In this document: in pieces, positions 62,427 to 64,000 of the stretch | How the letters are laid out: the number at the start of each line of letters is the position of its first letter | How positions within the stretch are numbered: position 1 is the first letter of the stretch | Assembly: GCF_024266585.1 (NCBI RefSeq) | Contig: NZ_CP100647.1 | Coordinates: 2,957,001-3,021,000 of the forward strand | DNA from: Xanthomonas sacchari | Lineage (GTDB): Bacteria; Pseudomonadota; Gammaproteobacteria; Xanthomonadales; Xanthomonadaceae | Length of the DNA stretch: 64,000 nucleotides | Direction of reading: 5' to 3' | The notes under the pieces: model-generated | Database searches by the model: none | What the model was told of the DNA's origin: nothing | Seen by the model: the letters and a program-made list of their open reading frames with translations, nothing else | Made by a program: the position numbers and the translations under genes

Positions 62427-63400
62427 TGGACAGCGGCATCGACAAGCACATCCTCGACGACGCCGCGCGCTGGTGGACCCTGCTGCGCGAACCCGACAGC
62501 AGCGAGGACACCGTCGCGCGCTGGCTGGACTGGACCGCGGCCGACCCGCGGCATCTGCAGGCGTTCGAACGGATCAACGCGCTCGGCGGCGACCTGCGTG
62601 CGCTCGATGCCACCGCCCGCGACGAACTCGTGCGCACCTTCGCGCCGCCGCGCTCACGCTCGCGCTGGCGGCCGTTGCAGGTGGCGGCCTGCATCGGCGT
62701 GCTGGCGCTCGGCGGCGCCCTGGCGTGGCGGCAGTTGCATGCGCCACCGGTCACCCAGGTCTACGGCAGCGCGATCCGCCACCACCAGGACATCGTGCTG
62801 GCGGACGGCTCGAAGATCGCGCTCGGCGGCGCCTCGCGGCTGAGCACGCGGTTCAGCGCCGCGCAGCGCCACGTGGACCTGATCGCCGGCGAGGCCTTCT
62901 TCGAAGTGGCGCATCACCCCGGGCGTCCGTTCGTGGTCGATGCCGGCGGCGTGTCGATCCTGGACGTGGGCACCGCCTTCGATGTCAGCCGCGACGGCGA
63001 ACGCGTGGAGGTCGCGGTCACCGAAGGCCGGGTCCGCATCTACGGCGCCGGCCAGGTGCCGGCCGACGGCAGCGGCGGGCTGGAAGCGGTGGCCGGCCAG
63101 CGCGTGACCTACGATCCGGCCCGGCCGACGCTGCAGGTCAGCAAGATCAGCGTGGAGCAGGCCACGGCCTGGCGCGATCATCGGCTGGAGTTCGTCGACA
63201 CGCCGCTGGACACGGTGATCGCCAGGATCAACCGCTACAGCGACCGTCCGCTGCGCCTGGCCGACCCGGACCTGGCGCGACTGAGGTTCACCGGCAGCGT
63301 GGACACCGAAGCGACGGCGCAGTGGACCGCGGCCTTGCCGCAGGTGTTCCCGCTGCAGGTGCGCCAGGGCAAGGACGAGATCGTGCTGAGCCGCCGCTAG
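62426..63400 (+). CDS. FecR-family sigma-factor regulator
   Basis: 324 residues from GTG 62426. The N-terminal cytoplasmic DUF4880-like helix (DDAARWWTLLREPDSSEDTVARWLDWTAADPRHLQAFERI), a single membrane segment (about 85-101, LQVAACIGVLALGGALAW) and a periplasmic FecR domain (YGSAIRHHQDIVLADGSKIALGGASRLSTRF.., VLDVGTAFDVSR). It passes the signal from the receptor's periplasmic STN domain to the sigma factor. Confidence 0.94.
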   Translation: MDSGIDKHILDDAARWWTLLREPDSSEDTVARWLDWTAADPRHLQAFERINALGGDLRALDATARDELVRTFAPPRSRSRWRPLQVAACIGVLALGGALAWRQLHAPPVTQVYGSAIRHHQDIVLADGSKIALGGASRLSTRFSAAQRHVDLIAGEAFFEVAHHPGRPFVVDAGGVSILDVGTAFDVSRDGERVEVAVTEGRVRIYGAGQVPADGSGGLEAVAGQRVTYDPARPTLQVSKISVEQATAWRDHRLEFVDTPLDTVIARINRYSDRPLRLADPDLARLRFTGSVDTEATAQWTAALPQVFPLQVRQGKDEIVLSRR

Positions 63401-63520
63401 GCGATGCCGTCCCCGCCCCGGCCGCCCTGGGCGGCCGGCGGCGATCGCCTGGCCCAGAGGCACGCCGTCGGCGCTGTCGCGCATGGCATAATTTGCGCTT
63501 CCGCTGGGGGGCGAAGTGCA

Positions 63521-64000
63521 GTGCGTGGGCTGAGGCGACTGATCATCTGTAGCAGCCTGGCGCTGCAAGTCGTACCCTGGAACCCTGCCCTCGCCGCCGC
63601 CCTCGCGTCCGACGCACGGCAAGTCGCCTTCTCGATCCCGCCGCAGCCGCTGTCCACGGCGCTGATCGCGTATGCCAAGCAGGCCAACGTGCAGGTCGTT
63701 ACCGCCAGCCCGACGCTGGCCGGGCTGCACAGCGACGGGGTGCAAGGCGTGCTCGCGCCGGAGACGGCGCTGCAGCGCCTGCTGCAGTCCAGTGGCCTGG
63801 CCTATCGCCTGCTCGACGCGAACACGGTGACGGTCACGCCGGCCGCCACCGAGGCGGTACCGGCCGATGCCCCGGATGGCCACAGCGCCGGCACCCCGCC
63901 CAAGCTGCTGGAACAGATCGACGTCGCGGCGCTGACCGAGCGCACCATGGGCGACGTGCCCGCCTATGCCAGCGACGCGCTGCGCTATGCCGCCGACGCC
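63521..64000 (+). CDS. TonB-dependent receptor with STN signalling domain, partial
   Basis: From GTG 63521 the reading runs to the window end, 160 codons. After a short signal sequence (LIICSSLALQVVPWNPALAAA) comes an STN domain (about 30-110): VAFSIPPQPLSTALIAYAKQ.., VQGVLAPETALQRLLQSSGLAYRLLDANTVTVTP. A linker then leads to LEQIDVAALTERTMGDVPAYASDALRYAADA, probably just before the plug. The STN domain contacts FecR. Cargo cannot be told from this piece; iron-siderophore or carbohydrate are both possible. Confidence 0.85.
   Translation, partial: MRGLRRLIICSSLALQVVPWNPALAAALASDARQVAFSIPPQPLSTALIAYAKQANVQVVTASPTLAGLHSDGVQGVLAPETALQRLLQSSGLAYRLLDANTVTVTPAATEAVPADAPDGHSAGTPPKLLEQIDVAALTERTMGDVPAYASDALRYAADA

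Overview
The window is about 64 kb of very GC-rich DNA with the gene content and synteny of a Xanthomonas-type gammaproteobacterium. Supporting signs are the lexA-recA-recX-alaS-csrA-tRNA-Ser block with the Xanthomonas LexA palindrome, no rpoS beside surE-pcm-nlpD, the fused xylose and xyloglucan locus, and REP and inverted-repeat families that I recognise from xanthomonads. The genus is inferred with fair confidence. A species cannot be named from the sequence alone.

Left part (1-22.8 kb): a partial pcnB (apparently with a non-AUG start), tRNA-Glu(CTC), the zinc-independent GTP cyclohydrolase folE2 behind a likely Zur box, then a long minus-strand block. In transcription order this block is a TonB-dependent receptor, a CE20-like acetylesterase, a GH35 beta-galactosidase lipoprotein, a GH31 alpha-xylosidase, then xylB, xylA and a xylose symporter. 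It can import xyloglucan oligosaccharides, strip acetyl, galactosyl and xylosyl groups, and route xylose to xylulose 5-phosphate. Next to it, a LysR gene and a plus-strand operon (dgoA, dgoD, SMP-30 lactonase, dgoK) form the galactonate branch of the De Ley-Doudoroff pathway, a plausible sink for the galactose released. A 14-nt motif is shared, in the same orientation, by the leaders of the receptor and dgo units.

Middle (22.8-40.6 kb): fdxA; bamC-dapA divergent from gcvR-bcp (the E. coli order); a PIN-PhoH ATPase, a lipoprotein and a YoaK-type membrane protein; thiD with an alpha/beta hydrolase; two identical tandem tRNA-Arg(ACG) cassettes; a secreted Sel1-like protein; a DedA-rhodanese fusion; a LysR/pirin divergent pair; glgX; a CAAX-type membrane protease; csbD; and a decayed integrase next to tRNA-Ser(GCT), the scar of an integrated element.

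Right part (40.6-64 kb): conserved housekeeping blocks (csrA-alaS-recX-recA-lexA; ubiB-type kinase; pncC; hflX-hfq-miaA-folP-ftsH-rlmE divergent from yhbY; nlpD-yqaA-pcm-surE), an Smr protein, a VirK/YbjX-family protein, and at the edge an ECF sigma factor, a FecR regulator and the start of an STN-domain TonB receptor, which form a cell-surface signalling unit. I see no CRISPR array, intact prophage or insertion sequence.
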